From contig NZ_JARXYP010000002.1 in NCBI RefSeq assembly GCF_029893805.1, positions 3,162,001 through 3,226,000 of the forward strand: a stretch of 64,000 nucleotides of DNA. Direction: 5' to 3'. A program made the position numbers and the translations under genes. This document shows positions 1 through 8,080 of the stretch, piece by piece. This DNA comes from Streptomyces sp. SAI-135. Its GTDB lineage: Bacteria > Actinomycetota > Actinomycetes > Streptomycetales > Streptomycetaceae. How positions within the stretch are numbered: position 1 is the stretch's first letter; every line of letters starts with the position of its first letter. The notes below the pieces were generated by a model. The model ran no database searches. It saw only the letters and a list, made by a program, of their open reading frames with translations, and had not been told where the DNA came from.

Positions 1-542
1 GCCGGGATGACCGGGACGCCCAAGCGGTCCGCCAGGAGCTGGGCCGTGCGGCGGGTGTCCGTGGCCGACTCCGGGTCCCGGGAACCTGCCGCCGCCAGGA
101 CGACCGCGCTCTCGCGGCGGGTCTCCTCGTCCATCCCGCTGTGCCAGCCCGCTTCCATCAGACGGGCGTGCAGGGTGTCCACGAGCAGCGGATGCGGGCC
201 CAGCGGAGCCGCCACGCGCGTGCGTGCCGGGGAGGCCGCCGCCATCTCGGGGATGTCGCGCTTGACGTGGTAGCCGCGGGAGAGGAGCAGCGGGACCAGG
301 ACCGCCTCCGCCGTGCCCAGGGACGCCAGCGTGTCCGGCAGCAGCGGTTCGTTGAGCTCGATGTGGCCCAGGTGCACCGGCAGGTCGGGGCGCTGGGCGC
401 GGACCTGGTCCAGGAGCTGGTGGACCGTGGCGAGGGTGCGCGGATCGCGGCTGCCGTGGGCCACCAGGACGAGCGCGGGCGGCTCGGGGCGGCGCCGGTC
501 GTCGAGACGGACGATGCTGGGCTGGCTGCTGCTCCGGTTCAT
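1..542 (-). CDS. Sirohydrochlorin chelatase (CbiX-type), C-terminus cut by window edge
   Basis: This frame runs off the left edge of the window, so the 3' end is missing. From the ATG at 542 the protein begins MNRSSSQPSIVRLDDRR and soon reaches LVLVAHGSRDPR, the hallmark of the CbiX/SirB class. A second, similar half starts near SAVVLAAAGSRDPES, as expected for a tandem chelatase fold. The family inserts Fe2+ (or Co2+) into sirohydrochlorin; the iron product is siroheme, the cofactor of the nitrite reductase encoded further along. It is transcribed away from the SanA-like gene. GlnR-like half-sites lie 35-70 nt upstream of the start, suggesting coregulation with nitrate assimilation. The enzyme class is clear; the metal is inferred from context. 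Confidence 0.85.
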   Translation of the reverse strand, partial: MNRSSSQPSIVRLDDRRRPEPPALVLVAHGSRDPRTLATVHQLLDQVRAQRPDLPVHLGHIELNEPLLPDTLASLGTAEAVLVPLLLSRGYHVKRDIPEMAAASPARTRVAAPLGPHPLLVDTLHARLMEAGWHSGMDEETRRESAVVLAAAGSRDPESATDTRRTAQLLADRLGVPVIP

Positions 543-575
543 GGGTCGATGGTGTCGGCTGGAGGTTGCCTCCCC

Positions 576-612
576 GTTTCACGGCAATAACGCGTCCTTT
601 CCGGCGGTTCAC
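576..612 (-). promoter_or_regulatory. Candidate GlnR binding region upstream of the sirohydrochlorin chelatase
   Basis: Read on the minus strand the segment is GTGAA-N6-GAAAG, then 5 nt, then GTTAT-N6-GAAAC. GlnR sites in Streptomyces are built from GTnAC and GAAAC half-boxes about 11 bp apart, and this matches with one or two mismatches per half-box. The 5-nt gap between the pairs is one base short of the usual 6. Binding is inferred. Confidence 0.45.
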
Positions 613-753
613 CGTGCCGGGCAACGGGATGTGAGGAGGCTTGACCTGCGGTTTCCCGCCGGGAAGTGAGTCTGCTCACGCGCCGGCGGGTGAACCGGCC
701 GACCAGGGGGCGCGTCTTCGCTGGTCGGAAGGCGAGCCGGGAGGGACCGTCCG

Positions 754-1452
754 ATGCGACTGCCGAGGGTACGCAGACCGCGCCTGCCACGCACGCGTGC
801 CGGGCGGCGCAGGCTGGTGCAGGCGGTGATGGCGGGGTGTGTGCTGGCGCTGCTTCCGTCGACCTGGATGTACGTGGTGACGGGCGACCGGCTGCGGACG
901 ACGGCCGACGTGCCGCGCACCCAGGTGGCCGTCGTCTTCGGGGCCGGGCTGTGGGACGGCGAGCCGTCCCCGTATCTCGCCCACCGGCTCGACGCGGCGG
1001 CGAAGCTGTACCGGGAGAACCGGATCGAGGTCGTCCTGGTCACCGGCGACAACAGCCGCGAGGACTACGACGAGCCCGACGCCATGCGCGCCTATCTGAC
1101 CCGGCACGGCGTCCCCGGCACGCGGATCGTCAGCGACTACGCCGGCTTCGACACCTGGGACTCCTGCGTCCGGGCCCGGAAGATCTTCGGGGTGCACGAG
1201 GCCGTGCTGATCAGTCAGGGGTTCCACATCCGGCGCGCGGTCGCCCTGTGTCAGGCCGCCGGGGTGACGTCGTACGGCATCGGCGTCGACGCCAAGCACG
1301 ACGCCACCTGGTACTACGGCGGCACCCGGGAGATCCTCGCGGCGGGGAAGGCGGCCCTGGACGCGGTGTTCCGGCCCGACCCCCGGTTCCTGGGCCCGAG
1401 GGAGCCGGGCGTGGCGGACGCGCTGGCCTCGGCCCGCCGAGCGGGCGGGTGA
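754..1452 (+). CDS. SanA/YdcF (DUF218) family membrane protein
   Basis: This 232-residue protein has a basic N-terminus and one hydrophobic segment near residues 24-40. A DUF218 domain follows, with VAVVFGAGL, VLVTGDNSRED and the QGFHIRRA element typical of the SanA/YdcF/ElyC group. E. coli SanA is linked to vancomycin exclusion at high temperature and ElyC to envelope biogenesis. The biochemical activity is poorly defined, so an envelope role is only suggested. GGGAGGGA lies 8 nt before the ATG. The gene stands alone between the divergent chelatase and the nitrate reductase and is followed by a strong hairpin. Confidence 0.8.
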   Translation: MRLPRVRRPRLPRTRAGRRRLVQAVMAGCVLALLPSTWMYVVTGDRLRTTADVPRTQVAVVFGAGLWDGEPSPYLAHRLDAAAKLYRENRIEVVLVTGDNSREDYDEPDAMRAYLTRHGVPGTRIVSDYAGFDTWDSCVRARKIFGVHEAVLISQGFHIRRAVALCQAAGVTSYGIGVDAKHDATWYYGGTREILAAGKAALDAVFRPDPRFLGPREPGVADALASARRAGG

Positions 1453-1456
1453 CGCG

Positions 1457-1485
1457 CCCGCAGCGGTGTTTCTCACCGCTGCGGG
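1457..1485 (+). terminator. Hairpin after the SanA-like gene
   Basis: CCCGCAGCGGTG pairs perfectly with CACCGCTGCGGG around a 5-nt loop, starting 4 nt after the stop codon. No U-tract follows, as is usual for Streptomyces terminators. Confidence 0.75.
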
Positions 1486-1517
1486 GGTGCCGCGGGGGAG
1501 GTCGCCGTCTCGGTGGC

Positions 1518-1544
1518 GTAACACGGAGCCGTCACCGGCGTAAC
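1518..1544 (+). promoter_or_regulatory. Candidate GlnR boxes upstream of nasA
   Basis: Two perfect GTAAC half-boxes lie at 1518-1522 and 1540-1544, exactly 22 bp apart. That is the spacing of alternate half-sites in a GlnR operator (GTnAC-N6-GAAAC-N6-GTnAC). The middle half-box (CCGTC) is degenerate. The site ends 23 nt before the nasA start. GlnR control of nitrate reductase is established in Streptomyces; binding here is inferred. Confidence 0.5.
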
Positions 1545-1567
1545 ACGGCCGACGCACGCTGAGGAGC

Positions 1568-3670
1568 ATGCAGAACTCCGCGACGCCCACGCACTGCCCG
1601 TACTGCGCCTTGCAGTGCGGCATGAACCTGACCCCCGCTCCGGACGGGACCGTCGAGGTGAGCGAGCGCGCGGACTTCCCGGTGAACCGGGGCGCGCTGT
1701 GCGGCAAGGGCCGTACCGCGCCCGCGGTGCTCTCGTCCCGGGTGCGCCTGACCTCCCCGTTGGTGCGCTCCGGGGGCACATTGGTGCCCGCGACGTGGGA
1801 CGAGGCGCTGGACCGGATCGCCGAGGGGCTGTCCCGCACGCGTACGGAGCATGGCCCGGACGCGTGCGGGGTCTTCGGCGGGGGCGGCCTGACCAACGAG
1901 AAGGCGTACACGCTCGGCAAGTTCGCCCGGGTCGTCCTCGGCACCTCGCAGATCGACTACAACGGGCGCTTCTGCATGTCGTCCGCGGCGGCCGGCGGCA
2001 TGAAGGCCTTCGGCCTGGACCGCGGACTGCCCTTCCCGCTGGAGGACATCCCGAAGTCCGGCTGTGTGATCCTCGTCGGCTCCAACCTCGCCGAGACCAT
2101 GCCGCCGTCCCTGCGGTTCTTCACCGAACTGAAGGAGAACGGCGGCACGCTGATCGTCGTCGACCCGCGCCGCACCAGGACCGCCGAGCAGGCCGACCTG
2201 CATCTGATGCCCCGGCCCGGCACGGACCTGGCCCTCGCGCTCGGGCTGCTGCACCTGGTCGTCGCCGAAGGGCTGGTCGACGAGGAGTACGTCCGTGAGC
2301 GCACGACCGGCTGGGAGGACGCGCGGGCCGCCGCGATGGCCCACTGGCCGGAGTACGTGGAGCGGATCACCGGTGTGCCGGTGCCCCAGCTCCGGGAGAC
2401 CGTACGGATGTTCTGCGAGCCGGAGTCCGCGATGGTGCTCACCGCGCGCGGGCCCGAGCAGCAGTCCAAGGGCACCGACACCGTGAGCGCGTGGATCAAC
2501 CTGTGCCTGGCGACCGGGCGCGCGGGACGCCCGTACAGCGGATACGGCTGTCTGACCGGGCAGGGCAACGGGCAGGGCGGGCGCGAACACGGCCAGAAGG
2601 CCGACCAGTTGCCCGGCTACCGCAAGCTGGACGACCCGGCGGCGCGGGCGCATGTCGCCGAGGTGTGGGGCGTGGACCCCGACTCGCTGCCCGGACCGGG
2701 GCGCAGCGCCTACGAGTTGCTGGACGCGCTCGGCACGGACATCAGGTCGCTGCTGCTGATGGGGTCCAACCCGGTGGTGTCGGCGCCGCGTGCCGCGCAC
2801 ATCGAGGAGCGCATCAAGTCCCTGGACTTCCTTGCCGTGTGCGATGTCGTCCTGTCGGAGACGGCCGCCCTCGCGGACGTGGTCCTGCCGGTCACGCAGT
2901 GGGCCGAGGAGACGGGCACGACGACCAGCCTGGAGGGGCGGGTGCTGCTGCGCCGACAGGCGATCACCCCGCCGGACGGCATCCGCAGCGACCTCGAGGT
3001 GATGCACGAACTCGCCGACCGGCTCGGCGTGGAGAAGGGCTTCCCGACCGACCCCGAGGAGGTCTTCGAGGAACTGCGCCGGGCGAGCGCGGGCGGCCCG
3101 GCCGACTACTCCGGGATCACCTACCGCCGACTGGCCGAGGAGAACGGGGTGTTCTGGCCGTGCCCGACGCCCGTCAAGGACGTACCCGCCGGTGACGACG
3201 ACGTGCACCCCGGCACCCCGCGGCTCTTCCTGGAGCGTTTCGCCCACCCGGACGGACGGGCCCGCTTCGTCCCGGTCTCGCACCGGGCGATCGCGGAGGA
3301 GCCCGACGAGGAGTACCCGGTGCTGCTGACGACCGGCCGGGTCGTGGCCCAGTACCAGTCCGGCGCGCAGACCCGCCGGGTGGACGAGCTGAACGCCGCC
3401 GCGCCGGGCCCGTTCGTGGAGCTGCACCCGCGGCTCGCGGAACGGCTGGGGGCCGCCGAGGGCGACCCGGTGGCCGTGGTCTCGCGGCGCGGGCGGGCCG
3501 TGGCACCGGCCCGGATCACGCTCGGCATCCGGCCCGACACGGTCTTCATGCCCTTCCACTGGTACGGCGAGGGCCGCGCCAACACCCTCACCAACCCCGC
3601 TCTTGACCCGACCTCGCGGATGCCGGAGTTCAAGGCGTGCGCGGTGCGGGTGGAGGCGGTGGAGGGGTAG
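1568..3670 (+). CDS. nasA: Assimilatory nitrate reductase, catalytic molybdopterin subunit
   Basis: This 700-residue member of the bis-MGD molybdopterin oxidoreductase family opens with a [4Fe-4S] motif, Cys10, Cys13, Cys17 and Cys45 (HCPYCALQCGMN ... GALCGKG). The molybdopterin core follows, then a C-terminal dinucleotide-binding domain with YPVLLTTGRV and FMPFHWYGEGRANTLTNPALDP. It should reduce nitrate to nitrite in the cytoplasm. The length and lack of a signal peptide fit the assimilatory NasA/NarB class rather than periplasmic Nap. The ATG follows GAGGAG closely. The 3' end overlaps the convergent cyclotransferase-like gene by 41 bp. NirB, encoded 7 kb further on, would use the product. 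Confidence 0.9.
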   Translation: MQNSATPTHCPYCALQCGMNLTPAPDGTVEVSERADFPVNRGALCGKGRTAPAVLSSRVRLTSPLVRSGGTLVPATWDEALDRIAEGLSRTRTEHGPDACGVFGGGGLTNEKAYTLGKFARVVLGTSQIDYNGRFCMSSAAAGGMKAFGLDRGLPFPLEDIPKSGCVILVGSNLAETMPPSLRFFTELKENGGTLIVVDPRRTRTAEQADLHLMPRPGTDLALALGLLHLVVAEGLVDEEYVRERTTGWEDARAAAMAHWPEYVERITGVPVPQLRETVRMFCEPESAMVLTARGPEQQSKGTDTVSAWINLCLATGRAGRPYSGYGCLTGQGNGQGGREHGQKADQLPGYRKLDDPAARAHVAEVWGVDPDSLPGPGRSAYELLDALGTDIRSLLLMGSNPVVSAPRAAHIEERIKSLDFLAVCDVVLSETAALADVVLPVTQWAEETGTTTSLEGRVLLRRQAITPPDGIRSDLEVMHELADRLGVEKGFPTDPEEVFEELRRASAGGPADYSGITYRRLAEENGVFWPCPTPVKDVPAGDDDVHPGTPRLFLERFAHPDGRARFVPVSHRAIAEEPDEEYPVLLTTGRVVAQYQSGAQTRRVDELNAAAPGPFVELHPRLAERLGAAEGDPVAVVSRRGRAVAPARITLGIRPDTVFMPFHWYGEGRANTLTNPALDPTSRMPEFKACAVRVEAVEG

Positions 3671-4091
3671 TCCGCCCGAGCCGCCAGTCGCCGCTCTCGA
3701 TGAGCTTGCCGCGGGTTCGCAGGCGGGCGGCGACGGGAGGGGCCGCCACATAGGCCCAGGCGCGCACGGGGGTGCCGTCGGCCGTGCGGATCACCTCGCG
3801 GGCGACGCGTTCGTACAGGTTGTGCGGGTCTCCCGGGGCGTACTCCTCCAACTCGTCGAGCACGGCGAGCAGTTCGGCGTAGGCGTCGGCTCGCGGGGTG
3901 ACGAGTTCCCCCGCGACCGCACCCCCGGGCCCCTCCACGGCGTACGGGTAGCCGGGGCCGTCGTACAGCAGCGCGCCGGTGAGCAGGCCCGGCTCCTCGG
4001 AGCGGACGCGGCCACGCAGGAAGAGGTCGTGGTTGACCTCGCCGGGGCGGAGGGTGCCGTAGACGAAGAACGGGAGTCGTGCAGAGGTCAC
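3630..4091 (-). CDS. Gamma-glutamylcyclotransferase-like (AIG2/GGCT) family protein
   Basis: This 153-residue protein begins with PFFVYGTLRPGEVNHDL, the substrate-loop signature of the gamma-glutamylcyclotransferase fold. It continues with DELEEYAPGDPHNLYERVAREV, where the acidic residues fit the catalytic Glu region. Family members cyclise gamma-glutamyl-amines or peptides to 5-oxoproline; the substrate here cannot be named. The start is a GTG with GGGGAGAG upstream. It converges on nasA with overlapping 3' ends, so antisense interference between the two messages is possible. Confidence 0.75.
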   Translation of the reverse strand: MTSARLPFFVYGTLRPGEVNHDLFLRGRVRSEEPGLLTGALLYDGPGYPYAVEGPGGAVAGELVTPRADAYAELLAVLDELEEYAPGDPHNLYERVAREVIRTADGTPVRAWAYVAAPPVAARLRTRGKLIESGDWRLGRTTPPPPPPAPRTP

Positions 4092-4222
4092 AGAAACGAT
4101 TCTCTCCCCTCACACACCTGCACGTGACGCGCTATGGACATGGCTTGTCATGGCCTCTTAAATCTTCGTCAACGTCCGCGCCACCCCCCACGCGCCCCAT
4201 TGGCGCCTTTCAGAGGAGACCG

Positions 4223-5878
4223 ATGAGTCGGATACGGCCGTACGTCCGAGGTGCCCGTTCCCGTCGTCTCGCCACCGCCGGAGTGGCCGCCACCGCCGCC
4301 ACCCTGCTCGCCGCGGCACTCTCCCCCGCCGCCGGTGCGGCGGACAGACCGACCCGGGCCACGGCGGTCGAGAACGCCGCCGCCGTCCTGGCCGACCACG
4401 CCTCCGCGCTGGGGCTCGGCTCCGCGCAGCGCACCAAGGTCCGGGACGTGATCGTCGACCCCGACGGCACCCAGCACGTCCGCTACGACCGCACCTACCG
4501 CCAACTTCCCGTGCTCGGCGGTGACTTCGTGGTCCACCTGGCGCCGGACGGGGCGTACAAGAGCTCCTCACGCGCGACCCGGAGCGCGATCTCCCTGTCG
4601 AGCGTCACCCCGGCCCTGTCCGCCCCGAAGGCGGCCGACCTCGCGGCGAACGCGCTCAAGGCGGCCAACCTGGGCGAGACGCTGAAGAAGCTGACCGCCA
4701 AGCCGCGGCTGGTCGTCGACGCCCTGCACGGGGCGCCGAGGCTGGCCTGGCAGACCGATGCCGCCGCGCAGGACTCCCTCGGCAACCCGGTCGCCCGCAC
4801 GGTCCTCACGGACGCCCGCACGGGGGCGCAGATCGACGCCTGGGACAGCATCGAGCAGGCGGCCGGCGACGGCAAGTCGCTGTACAGCGGCACGGTTTCG
4901 CTGGAGACCACACAGTCGGGGTCGGCGTACCAGCTCAAGGACGCGACGCGCGGCAACACCTACACCGGTGACGCGGCGAACAAGACCGACCTGTGCTTCC
5001 TGACCATCTGCTTCAGCCGGGCGCCCGCCACCCTGTTCACCGACGCCGACAACCACTGGGGCACGGGGGCGACTTCGGACCGGGCCACGGCGGCGGTGGA
5101 CGCGCAGTACGGGACCGACGTCACCTGGGACTACTACAAGAACGTCCACGGGCGGAACGGGATCGGCGGGGACGGCAAGGGCTCCTACAACCGCGTCCAC
5201 TACGGCAACAACTACAACAACGCCTTCTGGGACGACAGTTGCTTCTGCATGACGTACGGCGACGGTGACGGGACGCAGATGGGCCCGCTGGTGTCGCTGG
5301 ACGTGGCGGGGCACGAGATGTCCCACGGTGTGACGTCCAAGACGGCGGCGCTGACCTACTCGGGCGAGTCGGGCGGGCTCAACGAGGCGACCTCCGACAT
5401 CTTCGGCACGCTGGTGGAGTTCTACGCGGGCAACTCCTCGGACACCGGTGACTACCTGATCGGTGAGAAGATCGTCCGCTCCGGCTTCGGACGAGACGCC
5501 CTGCGCTACATGGACAAGCCCTCCAAGGACGGCAAGTCCGCCGACTCCTGGAGCAGTTCGGTCGGCAACCTCGACGTCCACTACTCCTCCGGGGTCGCGA
5601 ACCACTTCGCGTACCTGCTCGCGGAGGGCAGCGGCGCCAAGACCGTCAACGGTGTCAGCTACAACTCCCCCACCTCCAACGGCTCCACGGTCACCGGCAT
5701 CGGCCGGGCCAAGCTGGGCGCCATCTGGTACCGGGCGCTGACGGTCTACATGACGTCCTCGACGAACTACGCGGGGGCGCGCACGGCCACCCTGAACGCG
5801 GCGAAGGACCTGTACGGCGCGGGCAGCACGGAGTACAACGCGGTGGCGGCGGCCTGGAGCGCGGTGAACGTGAACTGA
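4223..5878 (+). CDS. Secreted M4-family (thermolysin-like) metalloprotease
   Basis: This 551-residue preproprotein has a twin-basic, hydrophobic signal (RGARSRRLATAGVAATAATL). An FTP/PepSY propeptide follows to about residue 215. The catalytic domain carries HEMSH (His364, Glu365, His368) and the third zinc ligand Glu388 in GGLNEATSD, 20 residues later as in thermolysin. HYSSGVANHFAYLLAEG is the C-terminal active-site helix. It would be exported as a zymogen and mature by autocleavage. The ATG at 4223 has AGGAG at the right distance; the frame is open further upstream but lacks signal-peptide character there. A perfect 15-bp hairpin follows the stop. Confidence 0.93.
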   Translation: MSRIRPYVRGARSRRLATAGVAATAATLLAAALSPAAGAADRPTRATAVENAAAVLADHASALGLGSAQRTKVRDVIVDPDGTQHVRYDRTYRQLPVLGGDFVVHLAPDGAYKSSSRATRSAISLSSVTPALSAPKAADLAANALKAANLGETLKKLTAKPRLVVDALHGAPRLAWQTDAAAQDSLGNPVARTVLTDARTGAQIDAWDSIEQAAGDGKSLYSGTVSLETTQSGSAYQLKDATRGNTYTGDAANKTDLCFLTICFSRAPATLFTDADNHWGTGATSDRATAAVDAQYGTDVTWDYYKNVHGRNGIGGDGKGSYNRVHYGNNYNNAFWDDSCFCMTYGDGDGTQMGPLVSLDVAGHEMSHGVTSKTAALTYSGESGGLNEATSDIFGTLVEFYAGNSSDTGDYLIGEKIVRSGFGRDALRYMDKPSKDGKSADSWSSSVGNLDVHYSSGVANHFAYLLAEGSGAKTVNGVSYNSPTSNGSTVTGIGRAKLGAIWYRALTVYMTSSTNYAGARTATLNAAKDLYGAGSTEYNAVAAAWSAVNVN

Positions 5879-5901
5879 CGTGCACCGGTCTTCCGACGTG
5901 T

Positions 5902-5936
5902 GACACGGCCGCCCCGGGTTCCGGGGCGGCCGTGTC
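5902..5936 (+). terminator. Terminator hairpin after the M4 protease
   Basis: A perfect 15-bp stem (GACACGGCCGCCCCG with its complement) closes a 5-nt loop 23 nt downstream of the stop. It may serve both strands because the next gene is convergent. Confidence 0.8.
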
Positions 5937-6050
5937 CGTGACGGGTGACGTGCCGGGCCTGCCGGGAGCACGCACACACCGAACATCCGCCGTTCGCCGA
6001 CGGGATCGGGCGGCACCGGGATCCGGGGGAGGAACGGAAGCGCTCCCCGC

Positions 6051-6482
6051 CTACCGGCCGAAGTCCGGGAGGGTGAGCGTGCCGTCCTCCGCCAGGGGGA
6101 AGCCCGGGTTGTACGCGACCTCCCACGGGTGGCCGTCCGGGTCGATGAAGGCGCTGGAGTAGAAACCGATCTCGTTCACCGCGGCCGGTTTGGTGAGGGT
6201 GCCGCCCGCCTCCACGACCTTGGCGAGGAGGGCGTCGACCTCGGCCTCCGAGCGGACATTGTGGGCCAGTGCGATGCCGCCGAAGCCGCTCGGGGGGCTC
6301 GGTTCCAGGCCGCAGTCCACGGCCAGCCTGTCCCGGCTCCACAGGACCAGGCCGAGACCGCCCGCCTGGAAGAAGACCGTCTCCTCGACCTCCTGCCCGC
6401 GCCAGCCCAGGGCCTCGTAGAAGGCCTTGGAGCGGGCGAGGTCCGAGACGCCCAGCGTGATCAGGGTGATGCGCTGTTCCAT
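6051..6482 (-). CDS. VOC (glyoxalase/bleomycin resistance) superfamily protein
   Basis: This 143-residue protein has the paired beta-alpha-beta-beta-beta layout of the VOC fold: ITLITLGVSDLARSKAFYEAL at the N-terminus and NEIGFYSSAFIDPDGHPWEVAYNPGF near the C-terminus. Such proteins act as metal-dependent isomerases or dioxygenases, or as drug-binding proteins; the substrate is unknown. The ATG at 6482 is preferred because GTGAGG lies 8 nt upstream, whereas the ATG at 6488 is too close to it. It is a stand-alone gene that converges with the protease. Confidence 0.8.
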   Translation of the reverse strand: MEQRITLITLGVSDLARSKAFYEALGWRGQEVEETVFFQAGGLGLVLWSRDRLAVDCGLEPSPPSGFGGIALAHNVRSEAEVDALLAKVVEAGGTLTKPAAVNEIGFYSSAFIDPDGHPWEVAYNPGFPLAEDGTLTLPDFGR

Positions 6483-6584
6483 GCCCATTGCCTCACCGTA
6501 GCGCCGACAGGGACGCCCACCCGTGTGCGGCCGGCCGGACGGTCCTCCGTCGGATGCGCGGCCGCGGACGGTTCACCCGCCGTG

Positions 6585-7166
6585 TCATCCGCCGTACGGC
6601 TGGGCGGTCCTCCCCGCCCTGAGGACCCTCCCCCACCACACGAGCTGGTCCAGCATCGTCTTCGCCGCCGCGTCCGGGCCCGAGGGATCCTTCAGACGGC
6701 CGTCGGCGAAGGAGCCGCCCGCGTTGTGGAAGCTGACCGTGTCCCTGACGGTCACCGCGTGGAGCTCGGCGAAGACCTGACGCAGGTGCTCGACGGCTCG
6801 CAGACCGCCCGAGATGCCCCCGTAGGACACGAGGGCCACCGGTTTGGCCTGCCATTCCGTGAAGTGCCAGTCGATCAGGTTCTTCAGGCCTGCGGGGTAG
6901 GAGTGGTTGTACTCGGGGGTGAGCACGACGAAGGCGTCCGCCGCGGCGAGCCTGGGGGTCACCGAGGCGAGGGCGGCGGTCGTCTCGGGGGTCGGGGCCA
7001 TGGACATGGGCAGGTCGGCCTCGGCCACGTCGACGACGTCAGGGACCAGGTCGTCGCGGTCGCGCAGGCGGTCGAGGAGCCAGTCGGCCACGACGGGGCC
7101 GAAGCGGCCGTGCCGGTTGCTGCCGACGACGAGGGTGACATGGAGAGGTGCGGTGTCTGTCTGCAT
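6585..7166 (-). CDS. NADPH-dependent FMN reductase
   Basis: This 193-residue flavodoxin-like protein starts HVTLVVGSNRHGRFGPVVADW, the FMN phosphate-binding loop. It also has VVLTPEYNHSYPAGLKNLIDW, the signature of the NADPH:FMN reductase/azoreductase family. It would transfer hydride from NADPH to FMN or quinones in the cytoplasm. The ATG at 7166 is chosen because a promoter-like palindrome ends 17 nt upstream, which excludes the longer frame. That palindrome suggests control by a MerR-type regulator that responds to a redox or electrophile signal. Confidence 0.85.
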   Translation of the reverse strand: MQTDTAPLHVTLVVGSNRHGRFGPVVADWLLDRLRDRDDLVPDVVDVAEADLPMSMAPTPETTAALASVTPRLAAADAFVVLTPEYNHSYPAGLKNLIDWHFTEWQAKPVALVSYGGISGGLRAVEHLRQVFAELHAVTVRDTVSFHNAGGSFADGRLKDPSGPDAAAKTMLDQLVWWGRVLRAGRTAQPYGG

Positions 7167-7176
7167 GCGGGACAGC

Positions 7177-7204
7177 CTGATACCTCGACCAAAGTTGAGG
7201 TCAA
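7177..7204 (-). promoter_or_regulatory. MerR-type promoter/operator for the FMN reductase
   Basis: On the minus strand TTGACC (-35-like) and TATCAG (-10-like) are 16 nt apart. They flank an 18-bp imperfect palindrome at 7183-7200, CCTCAAC-TTTG-GTCGAGG. The palindrome resembles SoxR/MerR-family operators. Transcription would begin only a few bases before the ATG. No MerR gene lies in the window. Confidence 0.45.
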
Positions 7205-7443
7205 GCCCGGACCGCGGCCGAGCAGTCACCCGTTCACACGCGCGCCCCGCACTCTTCGGCATCTCTTCGGCGGTCTGCCCGCCGTACGGCGATGACCTGC
7301 TGAAACTCCGGCCGGACCGGGGCGGGGCGCAGCGATCTGACACCCATTCACCGTAATTCTGACGCACCCTCAGGAAGCGGGGTCGGTCCACTGCCACTTA
7401 CCTCGAAGGCACAGGGACCCGCCCGAGAGCTCGAAGGAGCACC

Positions 7444-7968
7444 ATGCGCACCACCACCCGCCTGCTGACCGGCAGCGCGCTCGCCGTCGCCGCCGCGGGG
7501 CTCCTCTGCGCACCCGCGTACGCCGGGGACACGGACGGGCTCGAGGTGTTCCCGTCCTCCGTGGTGCCGGGTGGGCAGGTCACCGTGGACACGGCGGCGT
7601 GCGGGGACGGCGGCACGGCGGCCGCGGGGGACGCCAGCGCGGTGGGCGCGGGCGCGTTCACGCTGGCGCCCGGCACGGACCGGGGTGACGCGGTCGGGCA
7701 GTTCCAGGTGCCGTCGAGCGCGCAGCCGGGGACGTACGAGATCGCCGCGATCTGTGCGGAGGGCGGCCGGCGGGTGACCGGTGACCTGGTGGTCACGCTG
7801 ACGTCCCAGCGTCAGCCGGTGCATCCCAGAGGAAGTGTGAAGACGGGGGTCGGCGGCGCTCTTGGCCCCGACCCCGTACAGACCGCGGCCGGTGTGGCGG
7901 CTCTCGCCGTCGCCGCCGCGGGCGGTACCTGGCTCCTGCATCGCCGGGCGAGAGGCGACGGGATCTGA
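7444..7968 (+). CDS. Small exported surface protein with C-terminal membrane anchor
   Basis: This 174-residue protein has a clear Sec signal (RLLTGSALAVAAAGLLCAPAYA, cleavage near residue 28). An extracellular domain of about 100 residues has one disulfide-capable Cys pair (AACGDG and AAICAEG). The C-terminus is a hydrophobic helix (TAAGVAALAVAAAGGTWLL) ending in HRRARGDGI, which has the layout of a sortase sorting signal. No LPxTG or LAxTG motif is visible; the segment before the helix reads TGVGGALGPDPVQ. A class F sortase gene follows 112 nt downstream in the same direction, so this is its likely partner or substrate. GAAGGAG precedes the ATG. Function unknown. Confidence 0.75.
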   Translation: MRTTTRLLTGSALAVAAAGLLCAPAYAGDTDGLEVFPSSVVPGGQVTVDTAACGDGGTAAAGDASAVGAGAFTLAPGTDRGDAVGQFQVPSSAQPGTYEIAAICAEGGRRVTGDLVVTLTSQRQPVHPRGSVKTGVGGALGPDPVQTAAGVAALAVAAAGGTWLLHRRARGDGI

Positions 7969-8080
7969 CGGACACCCTCCGCTGTCCGTCCGCCGGTACC
8001 GCATGTCCCCTCCCCCTCCGGGTCCGACGCCCCTCGCGGCCCGGAGGGGGACGGGCAGGCCAGCCGTAGAGGAGGCTCCT

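Noticed and set aside
543..753. Short frames between the chelatase and SanA-like genes
   Set aside because: They lack ribosome-binding sites and protein-like composition; the gap is best read as a divergent promoter region.
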